Of a DNA stretch of 64,000 bases, positions 9,560 through 19,325 are shown in pieces. Position numbers and translations under genes: made by a program. The DNA is from an uncultured Verrucomicrobiota bacterium (GTDB lineage: Bacteria; Verrucomicrobiota; Verrucomicrobiia; Opitutales; UBA9783). Location: NCBI GenBank assembly GCA_902495005.1, contig CABUVL010000003.1, positions 71,056 to 135,055 on the forward strand, given 5' to 3'. The notes below the pieces were generated by a model that was given only the letters and a program-made list of their open reading frames with translations, was not told the DNA's origin and did no database searches. Positions within the stretch are counted from its first letter, which is position 1. Each line of letters starts with the position of its first letter.

Positions 9560-10045
9560 GGGGCATTTGACTAAGATTGCTTGCTTTGTTATTGCGTATT
9601 ACTGTCGTATTTCTAACGATCCGGTGTGAAGAACGGGCGCTTTTTAGTTTAAGTCGTATAATGTAAACGAGATGTGAGGGAGATTGTAAGCTGGCTCGTT
9701 GCCTTAGGTTTACGGTTATTTTTATTATTTGATGGTTGGCCCTCGTATGTCGCATGTAAAAACTGCTTTCCCTTGCCGCATTTTTTGATTATTACCGCGT
9801 GCACAATGTTTCTAGAAGGGATGCGAGGATTGAATCGATGAAATTCTGAAATTGGGTCAAGCTATGAGCTTAGTCTAGCATGCAGACAAGCATTTTTTCG
9901 AAGGAATGAAATTGGGGATTGTTTTTGACAATTTGCGATATCAATTCCTAAAAAGAACGTGCCGGTACTTCCCAGCTTTACATTTCCAAAAAATTACGCC
10001 TCATCTTAGATGATGTAATGCTAAAGCATTTGTTAGAGTTGTGCC
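9560..10045. other. intergenic region of 486 bases between infA and def
   Basis: No credible ORF, tRNA or recognisable structured RNA was found on either strand. Both flanking genes point into this stretch, so it holds their 3' untranslated regions. The only clear structure is the terminator-like hairpin at 9988-10017. Confidence 0.5.
9988..10017 (-). terminator. probable terminator downstream of def
   Basis: On the minus strand TTAC and TCATC pair with GATGA and GTAA around a short loop and run into TTTTTT. It lies about 30 bases after the def stop, the last gene of the sulP-tilS-ftsH-def operon. Confidence 0.5.
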
Positions 10046-10621
10046 TTACTCTTCTTCGTAAATGATGGTGCCTTTTTGTTCTTTCAGGGCCTGCAGAAGA
10101 TCCGCGTTTTGTTTCCTTTCAAATTTTGTCATGCGGTCGATAAATAAGATGCCTTGCAAATGATCAAGTTCGTGTTGCACGCAGCGGGCCATTAATTTCT
10201 CGCAGACAAGTTGATGTTGGCATCCGTCGGTGTCTTGATATTTTACGTGAATTTTTACGTAGCGGCTGACCGTGCCACAGATTTTTGGGAGGGAGAGACA
10301 GCCCTCTTCCGCTTGTTCGGTAATGGCGTGGATGGGTTCGAAGGATGGGTTGACTAAAACCAAAGGTTGAATGAGTTGCAAGGGAATTGTCTTTCCATCG
10401 AGGATCACCGTCTCTCCGGTACAAGATGTTTGCAAGTCAATGACCACTAATTTGCAATTTTCCCCAACCTGCGGGGCGGCTAAACCAATCCCATTGGCAA
10501 CGTACATCGTTTGTATCATGTTTTGAGCAAGCTCTTTCAGAGCCTTGTCAAACTTTTCAACCGCAATCGTCTTTTGCCTTAATTCCGGCATCCCGTAGGT
10601 GTATATGGGAAGATTTTTCAT
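10046..10621 (-). CDS. def: peptide deformylase
   Basis: 191 residues with all three catalytic motifs: GIGLAAPQVG (motif 1), EEGCLSLP (motif 2, whose Cys ligates the metal) and QHELDHLQG (motif 3, HExxH-type metal site). It removes the N-formyl group from nascent proteins in the cytoplasm. There is a small insert near residue 70-85 (TSCTGETVILDGK). The ATG overlaps the ftsH stop by four bases, so it is translationally coupled to the protease gene. Confidence 0.96.
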   Translation of the reverse strand: MKNLPIYTYGMPELRQKTIAVEKFDKALKELAQNMIQTMYVANGIGLAAPQVGENCKLVVIDLQTSCTGETVILDGKTIPLQLIQPLVLVNPSFEPIHAITEQAEEGCLSLPKICGTVSRYVKIHVKYQDTDGCQHQLVCEKLMARCVQHELDHLQGILFIDRMTKFERKQNADLLQALKEQKGTIIYEEE

Positions 10622-12684
10622 GGGTGTTCTACAGATACCTCTGGGGTTGGGTTGATATCATTGATCTGTGTGCTTGTCTCTTTATCTTGTACAGGCGCGT
10701 TTGCCGTTTTAGGAAGCGCAATTTCAGATACGATGTGTCCGTGTTCTACAATTTCGTAAACGTGTTTTCCTTCAAGCGTCTCGTACTTTAATAAATCTTG
10801 CGCGAGTTGCTCGAGGCAGCTTCGTTTTTCCATTAAAATGTTGGAGGCGCGTGTGAATTGTTCCTGAACAATTTTTGCGATCATTGCATCAATCCTTTGG
10901 GCCGTTTGCTCGCTGTAATTTTGCTCACGCGCAATTTCTCGTCCCAGGAAAATGTGCTCTTGGTTGTCCCCGAACGACAGGGGGCCCAATTCACTCATAC
11001 CCCAATCGCAAACCATTTTGCGGGCTAATTTTGTAGCAGATCGGATATCTGATGAAGCGCCACTCGTTTGTTCATTAAAGGTGAGCTCCTCGGCGATACG
11101 GCCACCCATTGCACAGCAAATTTGATTTAACGCCTGTTGCTTTGAATAATTCAAAAAATCTTTGGAGGGAAGCATCATGGTGCTTCCGAGGCTTTGTCCT
11201 CTTGGAATGATGGTGACCTTGTGGATGGGAAGCGAGCCGTCATCAATAACTGCCTGAACAATGGCGTGTCCCGCTTCGTGGTAAGCGGTGATTTTTTTAT
11301 CTTTGTCATCCATGAGCTTCTTGCGCTCACGACCAAAAGAAATTTTATCACGTGCTTCATCCAAATCGGTGGAGTCAACTTCCGTTTTTGACTGACGGGC
11401 CGCCAACAATGCCGCTTCGTTGAGAAGATTCTCCAGTTCTGCGCCCGAATAACCGGAAGTGTTGCGAGCCACAACTTTTAAATCGACCTTTGATGAAAGC
11501 TTAATCTTTTTTGCATGTACGGCCAGAATTTGTTCACGGCCGTGAATATCGGGCAGATCCAGAACAATTTGACGATCGAATCGCCCTGGACGTAGAAGTG
11601 CGCTGTCGAGCACGTCCGGTCGGTTCGTGGCGGCCACCAATATAATGCCATCGCGGGATTCAAATCCGTCCATTTCTACCAAGAGGGCATTGAGCGTTTG
11701 TTCACGTTCGTCATTGCCTCCACCCAAGCCGGCGCCACGTTGACGTCCCACGGCATCAATTTCATCAATAAATATGAGGCAGGGGGCATTTTTTTTAGCC
11801 TGGTCAAACATGTCACGGACACGTGAGGCTCCGACACCCACGAACATCTCTACGAAGTCAGAACCGCTGATGCTGAAGAACGGTACGTCGGCTTCACCGG
11901 CAATAGCCTTGGCCAGAAGCGTCTTACCGGTACCTGGAGCACCAATCATTAGACAGCCTTTGGGAATGCGTCCGCCGATTTCCTGAAATTTTTTAGGGTT
12001 TTTGAGAAAGTCAACGATCTCTTTGACTTCTTCTTTTGCCTCATCGCAGCCGGCGACATCGGTGAACGTGACCTTCTTCTTGTCTTCCTGAAGCAGCTTT
12101 GCCTTGCTGCGTCCAAAGCTCATGGCTCCCTTGCTCGCCACGCGTACTTGTCGAATGAATAAAAAATATAAAATTCCAAAAATGATCAGAAATGGCAACA
12201 CGTTCATCAAAATAGAGGACAACAAGGTGCTCGCCGGACGTTCTTTAAATTGAAGGCCTGTATTGCTTTCCAGCAATTCATTGAAACGGTTGTCCGTTAA
12301 TCGCCCGCTGGCTTCAAATTGAAGGGGCAAGGACGTCGCGCCGGCTTTGTCCTTAAGAATAGCTTGCTGACTCCAAACATTGGTCCGATCGTTTTGCAAA
12401 ATGCCGTAAATTTGTTCGGCGTTATTTCTTAAGCGGCCTCTTATCTTGTACCATTGGGGCCCGCCCGTAACATCGGATTGAATTTCTGCATTTTCAATGA
12501 GATTTTTTTGTGCCATCATTAGCACTTGAGAGACCGTTAAATTTAATTTACCTTCCGGCGTCAGTGCGAGTGAATTTAAAACGAGCAAAAATAACAAAAT
12601 AGTGCCCCAAATGAGAAAGCTCTTGGGCTTGAAAGACTTTTGCTGAATAGGACGGTTGCTGGGATTATTTGCCGATTTTTTCAT
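10618..12684 (-). CDS. ftsH: ATP-dependent zinc metalloprotease FtsH
   Basis: 688 residues. Two N-terminal transmembrane helices (near 23-42 and 155-180) flank a periplasmic domain. The AAA module has Walker A GAPGTGKT, Walker B LIFIDEIDAVG and the second region of homology ALLRPGRFDRQIV. The protease domain has the zinc motif HEAGH. It degrades damaged membrane proteins and regulatory proteins at the inner membrane. The C-terminal tail is divergent, as usual for the family. The gene lies 11 bases after tilS and overlaps def; the tilS-ftsH pairing is a common bacterial arrangement. Confidence 0.97.
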   Translation of the reverse strand: MKKSANNPSNRPIQQKSFKPKSFLIWGTILLFLLVLNSLALTPEGKLNLTVSQVLMMAQKNLIENAEIQSDVTGGPQWYKIRGRLRNNAEQIYGILQNDRTNVWSQQAILKDKAGATSLPLQFEASGRLTDNRFNELLESNTGLQFKERPASTLLSSILMNVLPFLIIFGILYFLFIRQVRVASKGAMSFGRSKAKLLQEDKKKVTFTDVAGCDEAKEEVKEIVDFLKNPKKFQEIGGRIPKGCLMIGAPGTGKTLLAKAIAGEADVPFFSISGSDFVEMFVGVGASRVRDMFDQAKKNAPCLIFIDEIDAVGRQRGAGLGGGNDEREQTLNALLVEMDGFESRDGIILVAATNRPDVLDSALLRPGRFDRQIVLDLPDIHGREQILAVHAKKIKLSSKVDLKVVARNTSGYSGAELENLLNEAALLAARQSKTEVDSTDLDEARDKISFGRERKKLMDDKDKKITAYHEAGHAIVQAVIDDGSLPIHKVTIIPRGQSLGSTMMLPSKDFLNYSKQQALNQICCAMGGRIAEELTFNEQTSGASSDIRSATKLARKMVCDWGMSELGPLSFGDNQEHIFLGREIAREQNYSEQTAQRIDAMIAKIVQEQFTRASNILMEKRSCLEQLAQDLLKYETLEGKHVYEIVEHGHIVSEIALPKTANAPVQDKETSTQINDINPTPEVSVEHP

Positions 12685-12695
12685 TTTAATGAATG

Positions 12696-14135
12696 TTATA
12701 TTAATTTTTCATACCTATAAGTCAATAAGACAGATGAATTCGTTTGAGGCTCAATTCTAAAAGGGTGAGCGATGGGGAGCCCCGGAATCCAGACAATCTG
12801 ATCGTTTTGATTACAAATAACAGGCCTTTGATATTTAGTGGAATAGTTTATCTTACGCTCTACAAATAAATTTTTGACTTTTTTTTCACAATGGAAGTGA
12901 ATGGGGTGGTAACGATCCCCGGGAGCCCATGCACGTACGTATAATTTGTCAACCTTTGATGCGTCCAAATATGCGTAATGTTCATCGGAATACTTCCCTT
13001 GAAAAATTTTTTCTTTTTCGTGGCTTGAAAGAATTTCGCTCGTTCTTGTCAGGCAAGCATTGTTTGGGTAATAAATCTTACTGTCAGTCGCTAACGGCAT
13101 CAGTCGTGGGGTGTACGGAATGGTTTGCAAAGGCGTGGCTTGTATCCGAATGAATTCGTCAACGATGCAAATGCGATGCGTCTTATCAACGGAAATGTAA
13201 CAAGGTTTCGAGCTACTACAGAGCGCTGTTTTAATCTTTTCGACAATGTCGAACGTAATCGATTTTATTTTAAAATTGTTGAGCCAAGTGGTGATGAATT
13301 TGCGTTGTAAGGAGTCTGGCATGGCAAGGATCACTTGAATGGCGATGGTGTCATTTTTTATATCAATGCCTTGTGAATATTGACGATAGAGCGCCTCCCA
13401 ATCGTGCTGTTGTTCCAACAATAATCGGCAAGTTTTTTGCACCCCACTTTGCCATTTGTTGACACCAAAAACTTGCTGCATGGTGGGGACAAGCACGTGC
13501 CGAATGCGATTGCGCAGGATGTCCGTTTGGGTGTTCGACGCGTCTTCAACGAAAGGGAGATCGAGCGTATGGCAGGTTTGCTTAATTTGATCTTTGCTCA
13601 GTGTCAGCAGGGGGCGAAGTCGTATGTGCCCGTTCGCAAATGCTTGAATGGGTTTGGGGGCGATGAGCCCGTCGATTGAACTGCCTCGAACTAAACGCAT
13701 GAAGAAAGTTTCGATGAGATCGTCCCTGTGATGGCCAAGTAATAAAAAATGCCCCTTGTACTTGTCCAATACGTTTGAAAAATAAGAGTAACGGAGCTCT
13801 CTCAGTTGTTGTTCATTGAATTTGGTTTCGCTTGTTAGCGTCCGAGTCCCGATTTCTATGGGAAGATTCAGCTGCTTGGCCACATCTTGCATGTGGATGG
13901 CTTCTGCATCTGAAACGCTTCTCATCTTGTGATTATAATGTAAAACTATACACGGATTTTTGGGCCAATACAATCGGGTTAGCAGCAGTAAGCATAAGGA
14001 ATCTGAGCCCCCGGAACAGGCGACGAATAGAGTTTCGTCGGGATGGTGGTCAAGGAAATCGACGACCGTGGGTTCCAAACTACTTTTTGGGAGTAGCTCG
14101 GCGAGTCGCGGGTATAAGCTGTCGGGATGAATCAT
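12696..14135 (-). CDS. tilS: tRNA(Ile)-lysidine synthetase
   Basis: 479 residues. The PP-loop motif CSGGSDS is at residues 40-46, followed by LHYNHKMR and the typical LLGHHRDDLIETFFMRLVRGS segment that binds the ATP/adenylate region. The C-terminal third (DRYHPI... and a final region rich in basic residues) corresponds to the tRNA-binding domains of the long TilS form. It modifies the CAU anticodon wobble cytidine to lysidine, an essential step for reading AUA. The start overlaps the sulP stop by four bases. Confidence 0.94.
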   Translation of the reverse strand: MIHPDSLYPRLAELLPKSSLEPTVVDFLDHHPDETLFVACSGGSDSLCLLLLTRLYWPKNPCIVLHYNHKMRSVSDAEAIHMQDVAKQLNLPIEIGTRTLTSETKFNEQQLRELRYSYFSNVLDKYKGHFLLLGHHRDDLIETFFMRLVRGSSIDGLIAPKPIQAFANGHIRLRPLLTLSKDQIKQTCHTLDLPFVEDASNTQTDILRNRIRHVLVPTMQQVFGVNKWQSGVQKTCRLLLEQQHDWEALYRQYSQGIDIKNDTIAIQVILAMPDSLQRKFITTWLNNFKIKSITFDIVEKIKTALCSSSKPCYISVDKTHRICIVDEFIRIQATPLQTIPYTPRLMPLATDSKIYYPNNACLTRTSEILSSHEKEKIFQGKYSDEHYAYLDASKVDKLYVRAWAPGDRYHPIHFHCEKKVKNLFVERKINYSTKYQRPVICNQNDQIVWIPGLPIAHPFRIEPQTNSSVLLTYRYEKLI

Positions 14136-16012
14136 AGGGGCATTTGTGTTCGATCTTTAACCGTCCTGTTGGGCTGGCTTACGCTGCGGTTTAAACTGCT
14201 TGTGCAGTTTTGAAGGTGAGAGATGGACGTTGTTTGATCGGCGAAGATACGTATGTTGACCTTTTTGTGTCCTACGATGTCACAGGCGTGTTTGAGGGCT
14301 GAGGCGGTGGATTGGTTCATATTGTCCCTGATGTCCAAGAAGATATTACTGGGTCCAATTTTTTGAATCATACCTGAACGTTGCAGTATCTTAAACACGA
14401 GGGGGTTTACTTCACTTAAAATTAAGATGCGATGCTGTTTCGTCATGTGCAGCAGTAATTCTTCTAACGCGAGGATGCAGGTCGCGTCAACGTGCATGGC
14501 GTTGCGCATTTTTAACAGAAGAACTTTTAAATGCGGCCTTTCGCTGATGATGCGCATTTGATCCAGAAAAATATCCGAGGACGCGAAAAAGAGGTTGCCT
14601 TCGATGTGCAAGATGGAGATCTCCAAGTGGCGTGGCCGTTGATGCTTGGTTGTGATTTCTGTAATTTTGTGTTTATCATCGTAGGTGTATTCGTAAAATT
14701 TGGGAACGGCGGCTTTCCTCAAAAACAGGGCGATGGATAAAAAGACGCCCAGGTAAATTGCGATGTGGATTGGAAAGATGAATGCGGATATGAAGGTGAG
14801 GAAGAATACGCACGCGTCTGATTTCGTCGAGGTAATCACAATTTTTAAAGAGCGTTTGTCAAATAGACCGATCGCAAGGACGATGAGCAAAGTCGATAGG
14901 CAGGCTTTGGGGATGTAGTGGAAAAGAGGTCCCAAGGCGATGATGCCGAGTATGCAAAAGAGCCCACAAAATAAGGCGGTTAAGGCGGTTTTAGCGCCAT
15001 TGGTGTACGCCGTCGAAGACCGTACCAATGAGGCGGATGCCGGCATGCCAGAAAAGAGGCCGCAAAATATGTTTGCCAAGCCTAGGCTGAGAACCATTTG
15101 GTTGATGCGGGCCATTTGCCCAGAACGTGCAGAAAGTGTTTTAAGAATGCTTGTGCCGTCAATCAGGCAAACGAAGCTCAATGCCAAGGCGGTGTCGGCT
15201 ATAATATTTATATTGTCCAGACTTAAACTTTGCCAGGTGCTGTGCCATGTCCCTTTTTGAAGGGCACTTAATGTGTGAAATGAGCAGTGGAAACAAGCTT
15301 GGAAGAGGTAGGAAATGACGGCCATGCAGAGAATTGTGATGGCGATGTGGGGAGTACGCGGGAGACGTATTTTACAAAAAAGATAAATGCCTACGGTCAG
15401 TAAGCTGACGACGACATCGGCCATTTGTGCGTGACTGCAATTTTTGAGCGTGGCAATTAGAGTGTCCAAGAAGGTATAGGAGCCGTCGCACTGCAGTTTT
15501 AATTCAAAACCGAGCGTATTGTGTATTTGATTAATGATTAGAATAAAAATGATGGCAGTAATGTATCCGAAGCTGACACTTCGAGAAATGTATTGGATTA
15601 AATTGGCGACGTTAAAAAATGCGCCAAAGACGAGAAAGCTGCCGGCCAAGATCAGTAGGGTGGGGAGGTACAGGGGAATGTTCTCTGCCGGAATGCCCGC
15701 CGTTGCGAGGGCACTCATAACGAGAACTGCCGTCGAGTTCGTGGGCCCCAAATTTAAAAAATACGAGCCCGAGAAAATTGCGGCGGTGACGGTGGCGATG
15801 GTGGCACCGTAGAGACCGTATTCAATGGGAAGCCCTGCAAGTAAAGCGTACGCCATTGCTTGAGGGAAAACAATGAGCGCTACACTGAGCCCGGCAAACA
15901 CATCGTGACGTAACTTGTCTACATTGTAAGAACGTAAGTCCTTACGAATGGGTAATAAGTCAAGACCGTTTTCTTTTAAACAGCCTGCAATATTTTTCCA
16001 GTGCGTCTGCAT
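14132..16012 (-). CDS. SulP-family anion transporter with STAS domain
   Basis: 626 residues. The N-terminal transporter part has 10 or more membrane helices with the SulP signature near the start (DVFAGLSVALIVFPQAMAYA, then AGLPIEYGLYGA). A cytoplasmic STAS domain runs from about residue 460 to 570 (ISILHIEGNLFFASSDIF, then VLLLKMRNAMHVDATCI). SulP members carry sulfate, bicarbonate or dicarboxylates; the substrate cannot be decided here. It appears to be the first gene of the sulP-tilS-ftsH-def operon. Confidence 0.9.
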   Translation of the reverse strand: MQTHWKNIAGCLKENGLDLLPIRKDLRSYNVDKLRHDVFAGLSVALIVFPQAMAYALLAGLPIEYGLYGATIATVTAAIFSGSYFLNLGPTNSTAVLVMSALATAGIPAENIPLYLPTLLILAGSFLVFGAFFNVANLIQYISRSVSFGYITAIIFILIINQIHNTLGFELKLQCDGSYTFLDTLIATLKNCSHAQMADVVVSLLTVGIYLFCKIRLPRTPHIAITILCMAVISYLFQACFHCSFHTLSALQKGTWHSTWQSLSLDNINIIADTALALSFVCLIDGTSILKTLSARSGQMARINQMVLSLGLANIFCGLFSGMPASASLVRSSTAYTNGAKTALTALFCGLFCILGIIALGPLFHYIPKACLSTLLIVLAIGLFDKRSLKIVITSTKSDACVFFLTFISAFIFPIHIAIYLGVFLSIALFLRKAAVPKFYEYTYDDKHKITEITTKHQRPRHLEISILHIEGNLFFASSDIFLDQMRIISERPHLKVLLLKMRNAMHVDATCILALEELLLHMTKQHRILILSEVNPLVFKILQRSGMIQKIGPSNIFLDIRDNMNQSTASALKHACDIVGHKKVNIRIFADQTTSISHLQNCTSSLNRSVSQPNRTVKDRTQMPL

Positions 16013-16486
16013 TGTTTGCTTTACGAAACTCGCCTAGGACATCGGTAGATGTTTTGCTTTTTTTTGTCAACATTTTATATGGGATGAATAAATTCTGTTG
16101 CATGTGTAGTGGTAATTTGTGATTTGCTGGGTCGACGATAAATGTCATATCAGCCTTACCAATTTATTTGATCTAAGACAGAAGTTCCTTAGATGTATTC
16201 GCGGAATTTTTATAATGACCGCTTAAAAATAATCGAGGGAGCGCCAGCTTGTGTGCAGTGAATTACGATTTCAAAGGATGGGGCAATGGGCTTGTTTAAA
16301 AAATGCGATTGACGTAAGATGCATTCGGAAAATGCTTAGCATATAATTAACGGGTGTCCGTGGATTTCAGAATTACAAGGGGCGGCATTATAAGTGGTAT
16401 AAGCGCCTAACTACTTAAACGAATTAAAAAATAAATGCTGGAGTAATCAAAATGAACCCCAGCATTGAGATTATAAAGCAATTTTT
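16013..16486. other. intergenic region of 474 bases
   Basis: AT-rich stretch between two minus-strand genes. It should hold the promoter of the sulP operon and the terminator of the upstream gene (16422-16466). I see no ORF or RNA gene I can support; a 62-codon frame at 15960-16148 overlaps sulP and looks random. Confidence 0.5.
16422..16466 (-). terminator. rho-independent terminator of the 585-residue gene
   Basis: On the minus strand AATGCTGGGG pairs with CTCCAGCATT across a 13-base loop and is followed by TATTTTTTAATT, starting about 20 bases after the stop codon at 16487. Confidence 0.75.
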
Positions 16487-18244
16487 CTATTCATTGATTT
16501 TGAAAGAGGGTGCTTTTCCCGCATTTGCTTGATTTTTTAACAAGGTTGTCAGCTTACTCAAACACGACAAAGGCAGATCCACTTGCAATTGCAGTGTGCT
16601 TGCCTCTTGAATGGTTTTGATCTTTAAATAGTTTTCTGCCTCCGGGGCCTTTTGGATGGTAGAGTTGCTAAAGAAAGAGTTAAGTATGCTTTCAAGATTA
16701 ATTGTACAATCCATTAGGGCCTTTGTACTTAAGGTGACGGGGGCCGAGAAATCTTTTGAGCTGCACTCATCGATGAATTTTTCCATCGCTTGTCGATTGT
16801 TCGCACACAATAGGTTGTCGTTGACAAGTGTGAAAAATAATTGTTCCAGCATATCCAGAACATCGAGTTTATATGCAATTGTGCATCCATGGACCACTTT
16901 ATTTTTATAGGTGAAGACTTCTTTGTCAAAGCGGCACACAAAAGGTGGATTGTTTGCCTCTTTCTTGGCTCCTGACGTTGGAATGACTGACTTAAGGAAT
17001 GCGTTTAATTTGACATTGATAAGGTCGTCTAGAAATTGTACCAATTCTGCATCTTTCAATTTGTTAACGGGGGAAAAGTACGTACACGGGCTGTTTCCAG
17101 CTTTCGCATCCACCATCGTTGCCGTGCTCACCATGTGACCTGCATGTTTTTTTTGCCACGTGTCGATCGATTGTATCATTTCTTGGATCTTAGGCCAGTC
17201 GAAATAGTTTGCAATGGAGGCAGGTATAATTGTATTTAATGTATCAATGAATTCCTTGGCTAGCAACGGCGTCAAGTCAATGTAAGGAGACAGGTACACT
17301 GAATGAATGTCGCTTTGCAAGTGTGACTTCGGCAGCTTGAGTGTGACAGTTGTTGCGGGGCGTTTAGGGAAAAGTCGAATAAATTTAGACTGTTCTGTAA
17401 AGTGGTTTGAATAAATTAACGAGAGCGTATTGTTGTCGGTATGTTTGAGATCTATCTGAACAGATTCGATTTCGTTTAATAAAAATTTGCCGAATGCTTC
17501 TAATTCTTTGCCTAAGAGGAGCTTGCAATCCAAGGAAGACAAGAAAACTCGGGCCTGAATATCTGTATCAAAGGGGGCCTTAAGGAATGTCATTAACTCG
17601 TCCCAATGGCCCTTCATATTGTTGATAAGTTTGGTGTCGCCAAAAACCTTCCATCCGTCTTCAATGATTTTTGAGCTGGGTAGAGGTTGGAGCGAATTGA
17701 CGGACTTTTGCGCCTGTGGTAAGCCTTGTAATATTTTGACGAGGTATGCGTCGTCCTGCGCATTGAAGAAATAGAGAGGCGTAAAATTTTTGTCCGTGGA
17801 AAAGTAAGCGATGTAAGCCGCGTGCTCGGACGATACGCCTGGGCAATTCATTCCGCCGAAGGAACCGGTTAGCAAGAGGGCGATGGTGCTGGCGTATTCG
17901 GGCACAATGGACTCTACCATTTTGACGTATTCATTCAATACGGTGGGTAAGGGCTTGCATTTTACGCAAGCCAACATCTTGATGGAATGGTTGTTCTGTG
18001 CGGCTTGTTCTTTTGCGGGTAAACTATTTTTAGCATCTTGGGACGCAGAAGCGCCATTACAATGCGGTCCTGTTAAAGTTAAAAAGCAACATGATAACGC
18101 GATTATGAGGTAATTCACAATAGGAAGATAGTGTGCCGTACTCGCCAGTCGCAAGGATCTTAAAATGGAAATTTTTCTATGATCTGAAAAAAACGCAAAC
18201 GCCCCTTGTGCCATCTGTTGTTTCCGAAGTAATCGTTTAAACAT
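16487..18244 (-). CDS. orphan envelope protein, 585 residues
   Basis: I do not recognise this family. A hydrophobic helix near residues 43-62 (NYLIIALSCCFLTLTG) followed by GASASQD suggests either a late signal peptide or a membrane anchor; initiation at a later Met (residue 11) would shorten the cytoplasmic lead. The remaining 520 residues are mixed alpha/beta with scattered Cys (CVKCKPLP, CANN, CSSK) and no recognisable catalytic motif. The gene is monocistronic, followed by a clear terminator and divergent from accA. It has normal codon content, so I treat it as a real gene, probably lineage-specific. Confidence 0.6.
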   Translation of the reverse strand: MFKRLLRKQQMAQGAFAFFSDHRKISILRSLRLASTAHYLPIVNYLIIALSCCFLTLTGPHCNGASASQDAKNSLPAKEQAAQNNHSIKMLACVKCKPLPTVLNEYVKMVESIVPEYASTIALLLTGSFGGMNCPGVSSEHAAYIAYFSTDKNFTPLYFFNAQDDAYLVKILQGLPQAQKSVNSLQPLPSSKIIEDGWKVFGDTKLINNMKGHWDELMTFLKAPFDTDIQARVFLSSLDCKLLLGKELEAFGKFLLNEIESVQIDLKHTDNNTLSLIYSNHFTEQSKFIRLFPKRPATTVTLKLPKSHLQSDIHSVYLSPYIDLTPLLAKEFIDTLNTIIPASIANYFDWPKIQEMIQSIDTWQKKHAGHMVSTATMVDAKAGNSPCTYFSPVNKLKDAELVQFLDDLINVKLNAFLKSVIPTSGAKKEANNPPFVCRFDKEVFTYKNKVVHGCTIAYKLDVLDMLEQLFFTLVNDNLLCANNRQAMEKFIDECSSKDFSAPVTLSTKALMDCTINLESILNSFFSNSTIQKAPEAENYLKIKTIQEASTLQLQVDLPLSCLSKLTTLLKNQANAGKAPSFKINE

Positions 18245-18356
18245 GGAATTACATATTAAAGTTCAAAATAAAGAAGTAAAGGAAATAGCGAGTTAGATAT
18301 TCGAATAAAAGAGTTGAATTTGTTGTTCAGGCGCCTAGCATTAAACTCAAAAACTT

Positions 18357-19325
18357 ATGGAACAGCCATCTCAGTATACCCTCGATTTTGAAAAACCATT
18401 ACTGGCGTTAAGTCAACAGCTGGATCAAATTCGGCGTTTGTCAAACGAAAATCAGGTGCCAATGGACGATGAAATCCACGCGATTGAATTGAAGATCCAA
18501 CAGACTAAGGAACACATTTACAAGCATCTGACGGCATGGCAGAAAATTAAAATTGCACGACACCCACAACGTCCTTACGCGTTGGATTACATTCACGCGA
18601 TTTTTGAGGATTTTCAGGAACTCCACGGGGATCGTTGTTTCGGGGACGACCAGGCCCTTATTGGCGGTCTTGCGCTTTTTGAGAAAGCTCCTGTGATGAT
18701 TGTTGCACAACAGAAAGGACGCTCCTTAAAAGAGAACATTAAGCGTAGTTTTGGTTGCCCCAACCCCGAAGGCTATCGTAAGGCGCTGCGTCTGATGAAG
18801 ATGGCAGAGAAATTTAGAATTCCCCTCATTTCATTTATCGATACGCCCGGTGCTTACCCCGGTATTGGTGCAGAAGAGCGACATATTGCGGAGGCAATTG
18901 CGGTCAATTTGCGCGAAATGAGCAGTTTGCAAACGCCAAGCCTTGCCATTGTGATTGGCGAAGGGGGCTCGGGCGGTGCCTTGGGTATTGGTGTGGTTGA
19001 TCGCATTCTCATTCTGGAAAATGCTTACTATTCGGTGATTTCGCCCGAAGGATGTGCCGCCATTTTGTGGAAAGATCGCGCCAAAGCACCCGATGCCGCC
19101 AATGCATTGAAATTATCGGCAGAACACTTAAAGTCTTTTCAAATTGTTGACGAAGTGATTAAGGAACCTTTGGGCGGTGCGCATGTAGATCCAACTGCTT
19201 GTTTCAACAATGTTCGATGCGCCATAAAATCTCATTTAAATGAAATAATCAACGTGCCCATCGATCAACTCATTGAACAGAGGTATCAAAAATTTAGAGC
19301 CATGGGCATTTTTGAAGAAAAATGA
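18357..19325 (+). CDS. accA: acetyl-CoA carboxylase carboxyltransferase subunit alpha
   Basis: 322 residues, the normal length. Conserved segments include YIHAIFEDFQELHGDR, RSFGCPNPEGYRKALRLM, PLISFIDTPGAYPGIGAEER and GEGGSGGALGIGVVD, which form the carboxyltransferase oxyanion holes and CoA/biotin site. With AccD (not in this window) it transfers CO2 from biotin to acetyl-CoA in the first step of fatty-acid synthesis. Its stop overlaps the glmM start (ATGA), so the two are coupled. No Shine-Dalgarno sequence is visible. Confidence 0.97.
   Translation: MEQPSQYTLDFEKPLLALSQQLDQIRRLSNENQVPMDDEIHAIELKIQQTKEHIYKHLTAWQKIKIARHPQRPYALDYIHAIFEDFQELHGDRCFGDDQALIGGLALFEKAPVMIVAQQKGRSLKENIKRSFGCPNPEGYRKALRLMKMAEKFRIPLISFIDTPGAYPGIGAEERHIAEAIAVNLREMSSLQTPSLAIVIGEGGSGGALGIGVVDRILILENAYYSVISPEGCAAILWKDRAKAPDAANALKLSAEHLKSFQIVDEVIKEPLGGAHVDPTACFNNVRCAIKSHLNEIINVPIDQLIEQRYQKFRAMGIFEEK

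Noticed and set aside
9560..10045. Possible structured RNA (SRP RNA, RNase P RNA, 6S) in the infA-def gap
   Set aside because: I could not find the conserved core motifs of these RNAs; only a terminator hairpin is visible.
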